Assembly (NCBI GenBank): GCA_036877525.1
Contig: JAZGTH010000072.1
Span: 6,224,501-6,288,500 of the forward strand
Length of the DNA stretch: 64,000 nucleotides
Reading direction: 5' to 3'
Origin: Chromobotia macracanthus
Taxonomy: Eukaryota > Chordata > Actinopteri > Cypriniformes > Botiidae
Part shown: positions 51,401 to 64,000 of the stretch, one piece after another
How positions within the stretch are numbered: position 1 is the first letter of the stretch
How the letters are laid out: the number at the start of each line of letters is the position of its first letter
Notes under the pieces: generated by a model
Databases searched by the model: none
Told to the model about the DNA's origin: nothing
The model's input: the letters and a program-made list of their open reading frames with translations, nothing else
Made by a program: the position numbers and the translations under genes

Positions 51401-54400
51401 AAGACGTCTCCCTATCCAAATATCTCTCCATTATTATATGCTCAGAAACCCCACAGATGTCTGAGTATCTCGTGTGATGTTCTGTTGACTAGCAGCACCA
51501 GCTTTTCTCCGTTTAAGACCCCTCGAAAAACTGAGGCTGAGGTGGCTTCAGATGTGCCTGCTGGTTAATGAATTAAAAGGTTAGGTTCAAATCACTCATA
51601 TGAACAATGGGCAGTGATGTTTTTCACAGATTTTTGAGAACCCTCCATTGGCACTTTTATTACATTTATTTTAAGCAATGTTCCGGGTTCAAGACCTGTT
51701 GATATTGAACTTTGTTGACATGCTTTCAATCACCACTGAAAACTCTTCTGAATCGTCCCTCAGTTTTTTAAACAAATAATTTTAACACATGAAGTTCAAG
51801 TCTTGTGGTTGTATAGTGTGAATTGTAATGTTATAACGGTGCTTTAGATCTCTATGTGAGTGCAGTGCGGTAAACAACTTTTGCTTGTCTGAGTCCATTA
51901 TTTATTTCTGTTAGTATGTCCATATCAATAGCATGAAGATGTTTTGTTGATTTAACTTAAAACCCAGAGCATGTTTTAAAATTCATGAATTTCACCTCTT
52001 ACTGCCTAAACAAGGATCAAAAACATTAAAACACTGATGTGTCAAAATCAAGACCAATGAACTCAAATATATAACTGCCAAAAATAAACTCCTGGATTTG
52101 ATCCAAAGAGCCTCGTAACCATACAGCCAAATATTATATTAATAAATACGGACTAATCTGTAGGGAGAAGCACTGAATATAAAAGCTTCACCTCTCACAT
52201 TAAACACACACACACATTCAGGGACTGAATCCAAACACATGACCTTTTCTAGCTCCTGGCAGTCATTAGTCAACACACTGGAGGTGTAGAAAACTGATTC
52301 ATCACCTAATGACTCTGATTGTGTTCTGCACCTGCCTCACTCTCTCTCCTCTCTCTGCAGGGACGGATGGAGGGATGTTCAGGAGAGTAAAGGCTGGAAA
52401 GTGGAAAACTTTACATTTTCAGAAGCAGACACAGAAATAAGACAGGGGTACAGACAGCAAAGATTCTGGATATATGGATATAAAAACTAACTATACAGAT
52501 GAAATCACTCTATTATTTCAATGTTAAAGAATGGAATGCATTTAAAATAATGGCATTGAAAACATAAAGAAAACGAATTAATTAAAAAGAATTAATTATA
52601 TATTATTTCTATAATAATAGAAATAATTTTTGCAGAAAAGGTCAGATTTTCTTTCTTTGGAACATTTTCAGATCCTGCTGCTTTCAGATCACACTTGTGC
52701 AGTCCAGGCCAGCTGCTGTCATTACCAAACACAAAGAAATGCTCAAATACATGTTCACTTCTTAATTCTGATTCAAATTGTTATGCTGATAATATAATTT
52801 GTCATGACAAAAACTGTATTAAATAGAAAACACTCCACTGAATAATTTTCATGAGTGGTCTCAGTCCTCTGGACATTTGGTTTAAATTAAAAAAGGACTT
52901 CTGGTCTTGAAGAACTTCTTAATTAATGAAACACTGCTTCAATTTCATGTGTAATTATTCTAGACAAATGAAAAGACAGTGACAAATGAAGAACAAAAAA
53001 TGACAAACAATTTTAAATGAAAACTCAACACTGAAACAGAATTTAGATTACAGTTTAAAAGTAAACAGTGATTTTTTGTGATCTAAATACCATGTCAAAA
53101 TCTAGAACTTGGATAAAAATTTAACTTTTGGTACCATATAAAGACTGACATCATTTCTTTTTTTAGTATTGACTTGTTACTAAAATACCAACAGTTTTCA
53201 AACAAAAAGTAGAGACTGAGCAAAAAGGTAAAGAGTTTGAGAGAAAGAGTGTAAATACTGACTCTACTGACAAGATACAAGCTGGAGTTCAGATTCTACA
53301 TATACTGCAGAGTGGTCTAAAATCAGACAGACACACAGACAGAGAGACAGACAGAGAGAGACAGACAGAGAGAGACACGGTCGAGTAATTGAGATGATGA
53401 TCTGGGGTGATGGAGGGAAAGGCATGTCAAACAATGAAAAGAGAAAAACTGGCTAAAGATCAGACAGTGAAAAGAGGAACCGCTCTTGTCTAGGACAAGA
53501 TGAAATGACCCACAAACTTCATCCTCCTCTCCCATAACTGCCCAACCCGCCCCACAGGACAGTCAGTCTGAGAACAGAGTTCTGACCCATGCTGTCCAAT
53601 GACGGAAGCAACAACAGCTTGAAAAGATGGTTTTAACCCCTGACAAATAAGGCCAGAGCCCAATCAACCTCTTCAGCCCGCGAGGAATTAACACAATCTG
53701 TTTGGGCTGCACAAACCTCCAGTAATTTTCTTGAGTAAACTCAAGTTCCTGCTGGAAGAGGCCCTCAATGACCTCATTACCAGCAGCTGTGCAGGGCAGG
53801 CCTACAGGGGGCAGCACGCAGACTGAGACACACACACACAGTGTTCCTACATACAGAACAGGACTTTCACTGGAGAGTTATGTCCAATAATATAATGCCA
53901 GGGTGGGACTTTCCAAGGACACCTCAGGAAATCTCTTGGAACACATCTCACCACTCCTTGATGAAACACCAGGATTACATTTCATATTTTTGAAATAATG
54001 TCAAATTTGAATTAATCCATGAGTGATCAGATAAATCACATGGGCTTGTGTCGATAAGTTTGACATTCTGAACTCGTGTCCAATTTAAATTCAAGGTGAT
54101 GTACGGGGTTTAACAGACCCTGCAGGAAAAAACTACAGAATCATGTGTAGTTAAATCCAGTTTAATCAGTCAAATCCAGTTCACAGACACACTAAAGGCA
54201 TTTATACACTATTCCACAATTTATACTACATCACACAATCTACTGATTTCAGTTTTTATTTTGTATCACAAGCCAGGGAAGGAAAAACATGAGAGTGATG
54301 GTTTGTCATGCAACTAAAAGTTCTCAAAATTTAAACTTTGGCTGTGACGCATTTTGACCACAATCTGTTGACCAATCAGAATGTCAGACAGGCGGGTTCG

Positions 54401-55689
54401 GCTGTGCATTTAGAAATCCAATTTGCTTTATTCCCGCTTGATTTCAAACTGATCTGTCTCTTTAAAAACAGCTTTCTATTCACCAAACGCTCTGTTAGAG
54501 ATTTCTCTAGTGTATAATGGCCCTGAGGCTGGAGACTGGAAATATACACACTTTTCTTAAGGCCTGAAACCTCAGTTACTACCTGCTAGCATAAGTCTGA
54601 TGCTAAAACGAGCACCTTTGATTATGGGAAGGCCATGCACTGCAGTAGAGTTTGAGCTGCTGTGATGTGTAACATATAAAGTCGGGTCTTCTGTGGACTT
54701 AAATAGATTGTGGTTAAACAGTCTCTTTCAGATGTGATGTGTCAAGTGAGTGTTCATGTGTGTGTATGAGGAACAGGTCGTTCACTGCTTCACTGAGCTG
54801 TGCAATGATTGGATGGACGGCTTAAGTCAGCTCTTCACTGATTGGTCACAGGCTGGTTTTCTGTTATGTCACCAAATGGCTGTTGCTGCTGCCTTCATGT
54901 TTTCTTGGAAATGTTATATTTTTGAGCTCAAAGGGATATATGTTCAAAAGTAACTGTACTGATGAAATCAAAATTAGAGTCTTGTGTTGTTTTAAAAGAT
55001 GTCAGCCAGCTTTTAAAAGATCTATATTAGTCATCTATATGGTTCATAAGGGTAAAACAAAGACTACTGACTGTTTTTTAAAAAAAGGACGATCCCATCA
55101 ATATATCAAGCCTCAACTTCCTGTTTCAACAGGACAAACATCAATACAGGACAAAAAAGAGTCTTTAATTATGTCTTCTGTCTTGATTCTTTAATGAACA
55201 CATTCTAACTTAATCTCAGGTTTTCCACTGCTAATATCAACACTGTAGTGTTATTCATCACCCCTGAACACAGCACGTGACTGTGAGACAATGAGTGACA
55301 ACAGAGCCCATCCCCACGGTAACGGCTAGTCTCATGGCTGTAATCTTAAATGTCATCTTTGGGGAGCAATTGACAGATATTAACAGCTAATCCTGTCTGA
55401 CATCCCCTCTACACACACACAATACACACACACAGGGTTTCCTGCTTTAATGATTGGCCAATCCAATAGCTCGGTGCAGACACATCCAGACTGAAACCCC
55501 TGCAGTGCACAGAACCACATGACTGTAATTCTGACTCTTCTAAGATCACAACAACAAAATACCAAAACTATCACTTTAACAAGGTCATGCATTCACAGCC
55601 ATAAATTCAGCCACAACTAATGAAACAAGACATAACTCCTAGTTAACTGGGCTGTCCGAGCCTGCTGCTCCCTGCTGCTGAGACGAAAT

Positions 55690-55729
<40 letters not shown>

Positions 55730-58700
55730 TGTCAGGTCTACTAATGGTCAGGGTTCTGTAAAGGTCTTGTAAGCCGGGTTAAATAGTTACAGAAACTAGT
55801 CATATATTGCAGAATGCCAGTGTTTGAAACTTTCAGGGCTACTTTTAATGGATATTTTTATGAGGGCAACATTAAGAATTAATGATGTCAAACAGATTAA
55901 GGTAACAGGGAGAATGAGAGGGGAGAGAGAGAGAGAGAGAGAGAGATGAGCAGACAGAGGGAATGATAGACAGAAGGCAAGAGTGATCAGAGAACACAAT
56001 CTAAATGAATAGAAGCTGCAGATGAGAGCGAGTGAAGAACTGGTGTGTAAAACAGCTCCAGGACACATTTCATTCTTTATTTAAAAAAGAAATCGCTGAA
56101 TTAGGCAGCAGTTTTGCTTTCTCAGTTTAGACAGAAAAATCATCTGTCACTGAGATGTTGTCAGCTCACATCTGGTCAAGAAAAAAATGCAATTCAATTA
56201 TTTTTTTGACTGACAGCAATAAAAAATATAATTACTAATAATAATTACTACCTGAAACCAACCTAAATTATACAGCAAATTCTACAGTGATGTAACTTAA
56301 CATGTTTATTAGTTTTTCACAAAAATAATAAAATTTTGATTTTTCACCACTTAACAATAAAAATGAAAATAATGTAACAATGCAAAAAAATCTGATCCCA
56401 AAATCAGGCTTCATATGATTCAACATGACTACATTAATAATGTATAATAATGACATTTAATTAATTCTTTTATTGGTGAAATATGCCCAGGCAATGTTCT
56501 TGAAAGGTTTCATAAGATTCACCTGCTGAGAGATGAGCACAGAGAGGACGAGAGAATGAAGACAAACTGAGAGTGAGGCGGAAAGAAGAATCAGAGTGAA
56601 ACAAGAGAGAGCCGGTGAAGATTTTCTAGGTCACGCTCATGTCAGTCATGTGTGATGGAGATGAGGAGAGGAAGGCAAAAAACACACTGTGGCACTTTTA
56701 ACAGCTTTTACAGAGAAAACACACCTGTCAAAAACAGATCATAACAACTCACATACATCAGCTGCCTAAAACAAACGCAGACACACACTGACTGACAGTA
56801 TATACACACACTTTCACACTAAACACTAAAAATAAACTGCACCTACTGTTACTGCATTTATTTGCATACCGTCTGCATTGTTTAGGCATGTTTACACTGA
56901 AACAAATGACAACAACTTAATTTAAAACAGCGGAAAGCCATTTCAGTGCATTTAACGCCTGCTTAAACTGGACTGCTGTTGCATGGTGCATGGGTGGAGT
57001 TTTCTTGCGCTAAAACGCAGCACGCAAAGAACCACAACAGTTTAGTGAATTTACCCCGTAGGAATCCAAACTGCATATTCAGCAGCAGGAAGTGTCTGCC
57101 CCTGTGCTGAAGGTGAGGATTTGATGCATGTTTGAAGAGCTGTAGAGAGGCATTTACAAAGCGAGAGCTTGTTATTGCGACGTGATTCCTCCTCCCTCAT
57201 CCCAGCGCGGCCCCAACACCACAAACAGCCCAGATAAAGACACATTATTGAGAGTCAGCCTGCAGAAATAACACGCTCTGACATCTGAGTTCGCCGCAGC
57301 CTGCAGCGTGGAGGTGGAGACACAGGGGAACACTTAAAGAGGAGAGAAACTCCATCAACTATCTGCTGATGGGATACTGCAGTAGAGGAACATCTCATCT
57401 CTCTACAGATCTGCTCGCTGAGCTTGATGGAGACTAAAGTACTACACATTAGTGTCATAAAAAATGCAGATTTTAGACAGCAGCAGCCCTTAATCATCGG
57501 CACCTGTCAGCAAACAGGGTTTTGAAAGCATTTTCATAATTAATGAATGCATCATCTCTATTGGCACAAACCTTTTATCAAAGTTGATCTTTGCTCTAGC
57601 TGTGGTTGATGTGTGGAAATGAGTTTAAACATTATTAGCCAAAGAAACATCAGATGAACTGGTTCTGGTGGTGTTCTGTTTTAGGGTCTCAACTCTGAGA
57701 CTGATTTTAGCGGAGTAAAATGCTGTTTGGTTACACGGGTAAAATCTGACCTGAGTACAAACCCTGAAATTCTCCCTTGTGTGTGACAGACAGCGGGATG
57801 TGCTGGTCTGTGTGATGTATTTGTGTTTGTTTGAGTTCACATTTCTCTTTCTCATCTTCTCTACAATTCTGTGATTAATTCAGCCTGAAACAGTTAATGT
57901 ACAGACCCACTTTCAAACCTCACTCTGTAGACAGTTTTAGCCTTGGGTGTGCTATCCATTTTGTTTTTAATAAATGTTATAATTGCATTGAAATGTATGA
58001 TTTTGAAAACTTTTAAAATCTTCCACTGGCTTCTATATAAAAACAAATAAATACACTGTATAGCGATGACATCACTGGAATATTTGCATACTGAACTGTC
58101 ATTGGTCATATTCATATCTTTCATATTCACTTTTGCTTGTTTGGATTCTTAAGCAGCCAATGGAAAACAAGATGTGCTATATATCAAAACACCACTAAAT
58201 CGTCTGAAACTGTGGCATTAAAAATAAGTTTAAATGTTTCAAAAACAAGTTTAATGATAAAAATAAATTATTTTAAAATAATAGTTATTTGGTACTATGA
58301 AAACACCTGTATTCTCACCATGAAATGACAATGTAATTTTCGTAATGTGACATTGTTTTTTATTGATAAATATTCTTCAAGACAAACAGAAGTATGCTGT
58401 TTCTAAACGTTCACATTTTAGGATGATGTGGCAGTTTTTCAGCACACTGGATTGAGTTCTCTTGCAGTGTTTTCCTGCATTTGGACACGACTCATTCTTC
58501 ACTCTTTAACAAGATGCCAAAGTCCCCGCTGGTCAGAAATGGACCTCAGCATGATTACAGCAGCTCTCTCACTGCAGGTGTGTGTGTGTGAGAGCTGCAA
58601 CACGCATCACCTCTTAAATTGTGTTCAAAAGCTCTACCTCAGTGCCACCTGACCACAAAATCCTTCCCACGTCACAACTGGGGCACCATTGTGCTCTCTG

Positions 58701-60774
58701 GCAAACTCAAGATGTGGTCAACTCAGGACTTCACATGCTTCTTTCTGAAGAATGGCTTCTTTTGTAGCAGCACCTCATACAGTCTGCTGTAATGCAGGGA
58801 TCTTGGTATGCTTGACCTTATACTCTATTCTCAGCTACTGAACTGTCTTGTTTCTGTGTGCAGAGAGTAAAGAACAAACTAAACTCAATGGTACATACAC
58901 TGTGCTGTACTTTAAGTTTTCTCAAGCCATATACCAACTTTCTGTGAGGACTCTAAAATTGATTTAGTTATTCTTTAAAAATCATCTCCAAATCACATTC
59001 TTCATATTCAAACATCATGTGACACATGAGAACCAATCACATGTCAATGACACCAGTGATTAACTTACATTCAGTCAGTTCCACACACAAATCTTTCATA
59101 TTGCTTCTGAGGATTAATAATAAATCACACAGACTTCTTTTTCTTTCCCAGTGTTTTGTGCTTTTTGGAGCAATTTGAATTGTTGCTGTATAGAAAAGAG
59201 GCATGTTAACATCAAAATGTCTTCTTTGGTTTTCTAAGAAGATTACCATACAGGATGAAGTAAATAATGACAGAATTTTATTTCTGCAGAACCGTTCCTT
59301 TAAGATTCTGCATTTTCAACATGAATCCTTTATAAGACGCTGTATGTTCGAGCAGGGTTCTCTCTCATTCTTTCTCTGGTTTCTCTGAGGTAATTATCTT
59401 AATGGGTTTGACTAATAGCACCTCTCAAAAGTGTGTCAATGGTCTGGGAGGGAGGGAGAGAGGAAATAGAATCTGACAACATGCACAGGGCCTGAAAATC
59501 ACAGTCTGAACCCAACACAACACAACTTACAACAGTTCAGAGAAGGTCAAAACACTAATGTAAATGCTAATTAAAACTTTAACCTTGATTGCAGTGATTG
59601 TGTTCCGCATGATTTTGTAAAAAAAGCTCTCTCTAAGATGATAAGACTGTAATCTGTCGCTCTAGGGAATTTTCACTGCCAGAGAAAGTCACAGAAATGT
59701 CACAAACTCCCACCTTGTGTTTAGACCTAAAAAACTGCCTCCGGATGACTGCCTTGTATTTGAGTCTAGTTGATGAAAAAACAAGACGACCTCCCATCCA
59801 TAACAATACTGCACCTAACAAATAAGTGTCGTGTACCTGATCGTTTCACTTTTGAGAAGAAATGAGAGACAGAAGTAAAATAACTTGTGGTCTCGGCTAG
59901 ACACTGAATATATGAATATGAGATTACATAATATTTCCATAATATCTCCTCAGAGCCTTCACCAACATAAACATACATTATCTCCATAAGGGGCTTTGAC
60001 TGTCTTTACCTAACAGTGTTTTCACCATTCATCCATCCATCCTTCTCTTTTTTCATCTGCTCTCTCTGTCTCCAGTGAACAGCTGGTGAGAATTCCCACA
60101 ATTCCTCACATGGTAATCTCCCTCCCTCTGCTCACATGTCCATCCATCAAAAGTCTTTCTAACCCCCGCTATGTGTGTGTTTGTTTGTGTGTATGTGTCT
60201 GTATCTGTGTGTGCTTGTTTTCATCTGATGTCACTGTGAGCATTATTGCTATCCATGTGGAAAGTTTAGTAACATGCAATTAAATAAAAAGTTCATGTGA
60301 TGAAACACGTTGGCTGCAGTGTGTGTGAGTCCGCAGGGAGATAATGAAGATCAAATGTTCCTAAGGCTCCTTTGTTTGTTTCCATTTGTGTGGCACGACA
60401 TGGCGGAACCCAAACCTCAAAATAGTAGGAACATTACAAATAATAACTGTACAAAATGACAATGACAACCGAAAACCACATTACAATAAGAAACATCACA
60501 TTCATATAACATGTAATGTGATACTGTCTGAGATTGTGATGCTTTTGCTGGTATCATACTGTAAGCTGTTATTTACCATGCTGTGTGTCCAGTTCCAGAT
60601 GTGTGTATGTTTGTGGGTTTATGTGTATACGTATGTGTGTGTATGGAATGACTTCATGAGCAGATGTGATGTCAGGAGGTTAATGAATTACTGTGTTAAA
60701 CCTTCCATATCCCATTAACCTGAGACCTACAGGCAGATATCTATCAGAGGAGTACTGTATAAACACACTCATGC

Positions 60775-60810
<36 letters not shown>

Positions 60811-61932
60811 CTTAGGCCGACACATGCATAAATGTGAATACAGCTGGAAACTCACATGGACACATTCACATGGATAAACACAAACTCTAAGCTGTGACAC
60901 ACACGTTTACACACCAACTGCAGTGTGGCGAGGGGTTCTGATTGCTGACCTAGTTCAGGAGGGACCTGTCACTACTCATAGCCATCACAGACAAACTCAC
61001 AGGCTCAGCACGCCAACCACACCCACATAAATACAAACACACATGCCCACACGCACTGAACTCTGTAACAGAGAGAGCAGTATGGGGTCTGTGTAAAATG
61101 AAATTATACGTGCTTTAATTTTGAGTTGGCTTAGAAGTGTGCAGTGAGGTATGCTAAACGACTGTGCTAAAAATACAGACATTTAAATGGCATGTGATGT
61201 GTGTGTGGAGGAGCAGAAAATCTCTCATGTTTCTAGGCTGTGAGTGAGTATCAGCCACCAAACAGAAAAAATAAAGTGTATCGCTGAAAGAAGGAAGGAA
61301 GGCTTGGGTATTTATATAACACACTTTACAGTAAGATTTCATAAAATTAACTCCAACAGTTAACCTGAATTAACTATGAACAATACTTCAAAATCAAAGC
61401 TTGTACAGTAGCTGGTAAGATAAGGCATTAACAAATGGAACCATATTGTAAAGTGTTACTGTAACATTTTTCATTGTTATTTTCTTATGTGTGGTAAAGT
61501 AATAAACTGTTAAATGTAACTATAAATTCTAAATGTCTAGAATCTCAACAAAATTAAATATGAATCTAAAATACATCCAATATAATGTATTTAATTAAAG
61601 AACTAAATGATAATAGTAATAATGATTGTTGAATTGTTTACGATGTGCTGTCTTCCTTTTGACGGCCTGGACTTTGCTCCAGGCATCGGTGTGTTAAACT
61701 AAACCAGAATGATTTAAGAATATTACAAACAGCATATTGTGATCTTTTGTACAAAGCAGTTAACACGGTCAACAGATTTTTATCATTACTTATTTATTAG
61801 TAAGTGTAAAATTAATGTAGAATCCTAATATTTCTTATTCATCCCATCATTTTATTGTGTTCAGTTTTTCAAGATTCAAAAACTTTATTTATTTCCAGGT
61901 TTAAATTATTCTTTGAATTCCAGAATTTTATT

Positions 61933-61969
<37 letters not shown>

Positions 61970-63834
61970 CAGTTCATCTCTAATATTTCAGCTTAACCCT
62001 GATAAATAAACCAACAAGACCTCTTCAATAATTAACAAACCCTCACCACAAGTCTAATCCTGCATGACAAACGCACAAGCACAGGCGCTCTAAGCAGAAA
62101 TGCTAAAAAAATACCCAGTGAATAACTGAGGACTGGGCAAACACAGTAATACAGCCTTAATCTTACGTTTAACATTTAGAAATCCTCTTCCAGTGATTTC
62201 AATGGGACGCTCTTACACACACGCCACTGCTGTGAATTGTGTGTGTGTTTGGAGGGGAGAGTGGAGGTCTGAAGAGGGATTCTGATGTGCTGGGTTTTTA
62301 AATGCTTTTTAGGGTAAAGTGCTCCTCTGGGAACTCAGTTAGCGCCCGGTGATCAAAGTTTTGACAAAAGAGCTCCGAGCGTTTGATACACTCTGATACA
62401 CACTCAGCATGAAGAAGATCTCAGCTTCAAACAGTGTAGATCACAAGGGAAACAAGCACCAGCTAAAAGCATCGGCCTCAGCCCCCCCACCTGCACACAC
62501 AAACACCTACAAAAATAAACTGCTTCGGTCATGTATTAAACATGTGAACAGTTTACATCCGTGATCATACGAGCACAGACACAAATACAGATCTGCAGGA
62601 AGAGGTTCACAAATACACCGGCCTGAGGTCACGATGCATGTGTGTTTGCTGTAGGTTTTACTGCAGCTTCTCTTACATGCCCTGGAATCTTACAGGCCCA
62701 TTACAGCCAATTAAGATCTACAGAATCATTATCATGTGCAAAACCGCGCCGCATCTGATGCTCTGTCTTTCCACTTCTCATTATGGGCATATTGCAGAAA
62801 TTAACAACTGCCAACACAGGTTAATTAAAGTGATTTCCCTTGAGAGAAAATGGCAATACACACATAATAGCTGTTTTATCTCTGGATTCATCTTCTGGAT
62901 CAACTGTGAGCTAAATGTGACGGGACGGAAGAACTGCGGGCGATGAGTTTCATTACCACACTGGGGTAATTAGTAAAATATCCCTAAAACATTTGTCTAT
63001 TCCAATTATTTTTATAGCACAAATAATGATTTTATTATTTTATTTTTGGCCAATCACCACTTTCTTGTGGTCACAATAATGAAAAAAGTAAGAAATACGT
63101 ACAGTGAGTTGGTGGTTGAGGCAAAATAAACCCTGACTTCAAGATCATGAGCTCGTCCTGATGAATAAATCACCCAGACACGTTTTATTTCGTGATAATG
63201 ACTGTCTGACTGTTTTTTATGATGCTTATTATCACAGCTACTTACCAAATAAATAAATAATTGGACATGAAATATTGATTTGAGTTGAAATGTTTATTAT
63301 GTGAAAAGAAAGAGACCGCAGAGTGCAATGAGAAACATTAAACTAGCGCAGTGTATGAAATTGGTTGCCGGCCCAGGAACGACAGTCAATTATGCAGTCT
63401 GGCGGTCATTATACCACAACATCTGCCCACAGAATGCCATGACTGACCAATCAGAATCAAGTATTCCAGAGAACTGATATACTGCAGTCCTTGGGAAGTT
63501 TTAATCTTCTGGACACGTGCTCACACACGCTCACTCACCTATGATGTAGTAGTCTCGCAAGTTCTTGAATTCATGACCCCACAGGTTGGGTGAATACTCT
63601 TGGAACTTGATGGTGAATCTCATATCGCTGTTGGGTTTGTCGCAGGTGAGCAGCAGGTTAGGGGCTCCCATTACCTCGCACCTGTCGGCCTGTTCGCGTG
63701 AGGACACCAGGTACAGTTTATAATATTCATATTCTGGGGGAGAGTTCGGACCCAGTGGGCTCGACGCCGGACACACCAGATCCAAACGATCCCCTATCTG
63801 AGGGTAGAGTATATAGCCCCTCTCATCTCCAAAC
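48455..63834 (-). CDS. efnb3: Ephrin-B3, exons 2-5 (5' end outside window)
   Basis: Transmembrane ligand of Eph receptors, able to signal in reverse; family roles are in axon guidance and synapses. Exons: 63834-63539 (receptor-binding domain), 49837-49745, 49633-49571 and 48888-48455 (stop TGA at 48457-48455). Phases agree. The G-H loop reads QEYSPNLWGHEF, and LLLTCDKP plus YSPNLWGHEF match mammalian EFNB3 better than EFNB1/2. The four conserved ectodomain cysteines are present (LVCP, DRCEV, LLTCDKP, GGVCVTRG). A transmembrane helix (about ALISGGAVGAFLLLIAVVIA) precedes a basic stop-transfer RRRK. The tail carries the conserved CPHYEKVSGDYGHPVYIVQ tyrosines and ends in the PDZ ligand YYKV. 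Exon 1 (signal peptide) is beyond 64000. The a/b duplicate is unresolved. Confidence 0.95.
48889..49570 (-). other. efnb3 intron 4, nothing recognised
   Basis: A 682-bp AT-rich intron between exon 4 and the last exon. No repeat or coding similarity was identified. Confidence 0.7.
51650..51865. mobile_element. Old degraded interspersed repeat
   Basis: The words ttattttaagcaatgttccg, aatcgtccctcagttttttaa and cttgtggttgtatag occur in the same order as in a widespread fish repeat I remember (aatgttccgggttcaa ... ctcgtccctccttttc ... cttgtggctatac). Strongly diverged; assignment is from memory. Confidence 0.4.
53325..53379. repeat. CAGA/GA compound microsatellite
   Basis: Repeats of cagacaga and gagagaca over about 55 bp. 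Confidence 0.9.
53590..53815. promoter_or_regulatory. Possible conserved element in efnb3 intron 2
   Basis: A non-repetitive, GC-balanced block in AT-rich intron, open on the minus strand but without protein similarity. It ends with a plus-strand CTCF-like CCTACAGGGGGCAG at 53801-53814 (11 of 14). Inference from texture. Confidence 0.25.
55690..55729. repeat. GA microsatellite
   Basis: (GA)n of about 40 bp with one gg interruption. A second (GA)n run occurs at 55922-55946. Confidence 0.95.
55922..55946. repeat. GA microsatellite
   Basis: (GA)n of about 25 bp, 190 bp from the previous array. Confidence 0.93.
58430..58850 (-). mobile_element. Tc1/mariner transposase relic
   Basis: Minus-strand conceptual pieces in different frames resemble Tc1-type transposase: SRLYEVLLQKKPFFRKKHVK (compare the family's GLYGRVARKKP...KKAHLKS stretch), then HLEFAREHNGAPVVTWEG (compare LEFAREH...W). 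The pieces are separated by stops and frameshifts. No terminal inverted repeats were located. It is dead and cannot encode a functional enzyme. Confidence 0.45.
60774..60809. repeat. CA microsatellite
   Basis: (CA)n of about 35 bp. Confidence 0.95.
61322..61455. mobile_element. Degraded fish MITE with CACTTTACA ends
   Basis: The left end CACTTTACAGTAAGATT and the inverted right end CACTTTACAATATGGTT form terminal inverted repeats. The interior (ttaactatgaacaatac, cattaacaaatggaacc) fits a ubiquitous fish element rich in GTTAACTAA words. It has no coding capacity. Family recognised from memory. Confidence 0.65.
61934..61968. repeat. CA microsatellite
   Basis: (CA)n of about 35 bp. Confidence 0.95.
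62640..62945. promoter_or_regulatory. Candidate conserved enhancer in efnb3 intron 2
   Basis: About 300 bp of high-complexity sequence with homeodomain-type cores (GCCAATTAAG, TCATTATC, GGTTAATTAAAG) and no stop codon on plus for 102 codons, though without protein similarity or splice sites. It is 0.6 kb from exon 2. The texture is that of deeply conserved vertebrate non-coding elements; conservation is untested. Confidence 0.3.
63385..63476. mobile_element. Fragment of fish interspersed repeat
   Basis: The sequence tcattataccacaacatctg, agaatgccatgactgacc and aatcagaatcaagtattcca matches a common fish element end I remember (tgactgaccaatcagaatc ... ttccagagagccgtg). It sits 60 bp from the efnb3 exon 2 donor. 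Confidence 0.45.
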
Positions 63835-63840
63835 CTGCAG

Positions 63841-64000
63841 AATCAGAGAGAGAAAAATGAGTCACGATCGTCTCCATGGAAACTGAGATTGACAGGCTGA
63901 TATTTGCTTGCGTGTATGTGTATGTGAAACCTCCAGCCTGTTTGATGCTGAAACTGCCCTTTCATTCCTTCCTTTTTTTACTCAAAATGCAAACACACAT
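63841..64000. other. efnb3 intron 1, right edge of window
   Basis: Intronic sequence upstream of the exon 2 acceptor (ctgcag at 63840-63835). Exon 1 with the signal peptide was not found before the window ends. Confidence 0.8.

Larger units (their letters stand above)
49838..63538 (-). other. efnb3 intron 2, 13.7 kb
   Basis: A very long intron between the receptor-binding-domain exon and exon 3. It holds microsatellites, several transposon relics (51650, 58430, 61322, 63385) and two stretches that look like conserved regulatory DNA (53590-53815, 62640-62945). No additional efnb3 exon or nested gene was recognised. Confidence 0.8.

Noticed and set aside
51685..51696. Pol III B-box-like GGTTCAAGACC suggesting a tRNA or SINE
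   Set aside because: No A box at the right distance and no cloverleaf; the surrounding words fit another interspersed repeat.
58428..58652. Plus-strand 74-codon frame
   Set aside because: The minus strand here matches Tc1-type transposase fragments better; the plus frame is incidental.
1..64000. CRISPR arrays, bacterial operons, riboswitches or phage elements
   Set aside because: The window is vertebrate nuclear DNA with introns; tandem repeats present have no spacer architecture.

Overview
The window is vertebrate nuclear DNA, almost certainly from a ray-finned (teleost) fish. Its coding sequence is broken into short exons with GT-AG introns and encodes two vertebrate-specific orthologues. 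Non-coding DNA is AT-rich, full of CA/GA microsatellites, and holds decayed short inverted-repeat transposon relics of types I remember from zebrafish and other cyprinids. A cyprinid-like fish is my best guess; the species cannot be fixed from the sequence.

Layout. 1-3300: non-coding, perhaps with the 5' end of a further leftward gene near 1160-1500. 3300-22200 (minus strand): kdm6b, the JmjC H3K27me3 demethylase. I could assemble a complete 19-coding-exon model of 1,684 codons with every splice phase agreeing, plus a non-coding 5' exon and a candidate first exon and CCAAT promoter near 22 kb. 22.2-47.4 kb: a 25 kb intergenic interval with minisatellites, microsatellites, transposon relics, exon-like segments and unique sequence that reads like conserved non-coding elements. 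48.4-63.8 kb (minus strand): efnb3 (ephrin-B3), with exons 2-5 present. Exon 1, holding the signal peptide, lies beyond the right edge. A 13.7 kb intron separates its exons 2 and 3.

The order efnb3 then kdm6b, on the same strand, matches human 17p13.1 (EFNB3-DNAH2-KDM6B). No dynein heavy-chain exons were recognised between them, so dnah2 appears to be missing here. The two proteins do not form a pathway: Kdm6b is a nuclear chromatin eraser, and ephrin-B3 is a membrane ligand for Eph receptors used in axon guidance. Their adjacency is ancestral synteny. CTCF-like motifs of opposite orientation near 25.2 and 27.4 kb could separate their regulatory domains.

I did not find a convincing new biological system. 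The observations most worth a second look are a two-exon plus-strand reading frame at 32.1/33.4 kb, a 640-bp 12-bp-unit repeat open in several frames at 25.2 kb, CA-rich intronic tracts beside weak kdm6b donors, a NAGNAG acceptor in efnb3, and candidate enhancers. All need alignment to other fish genomes.
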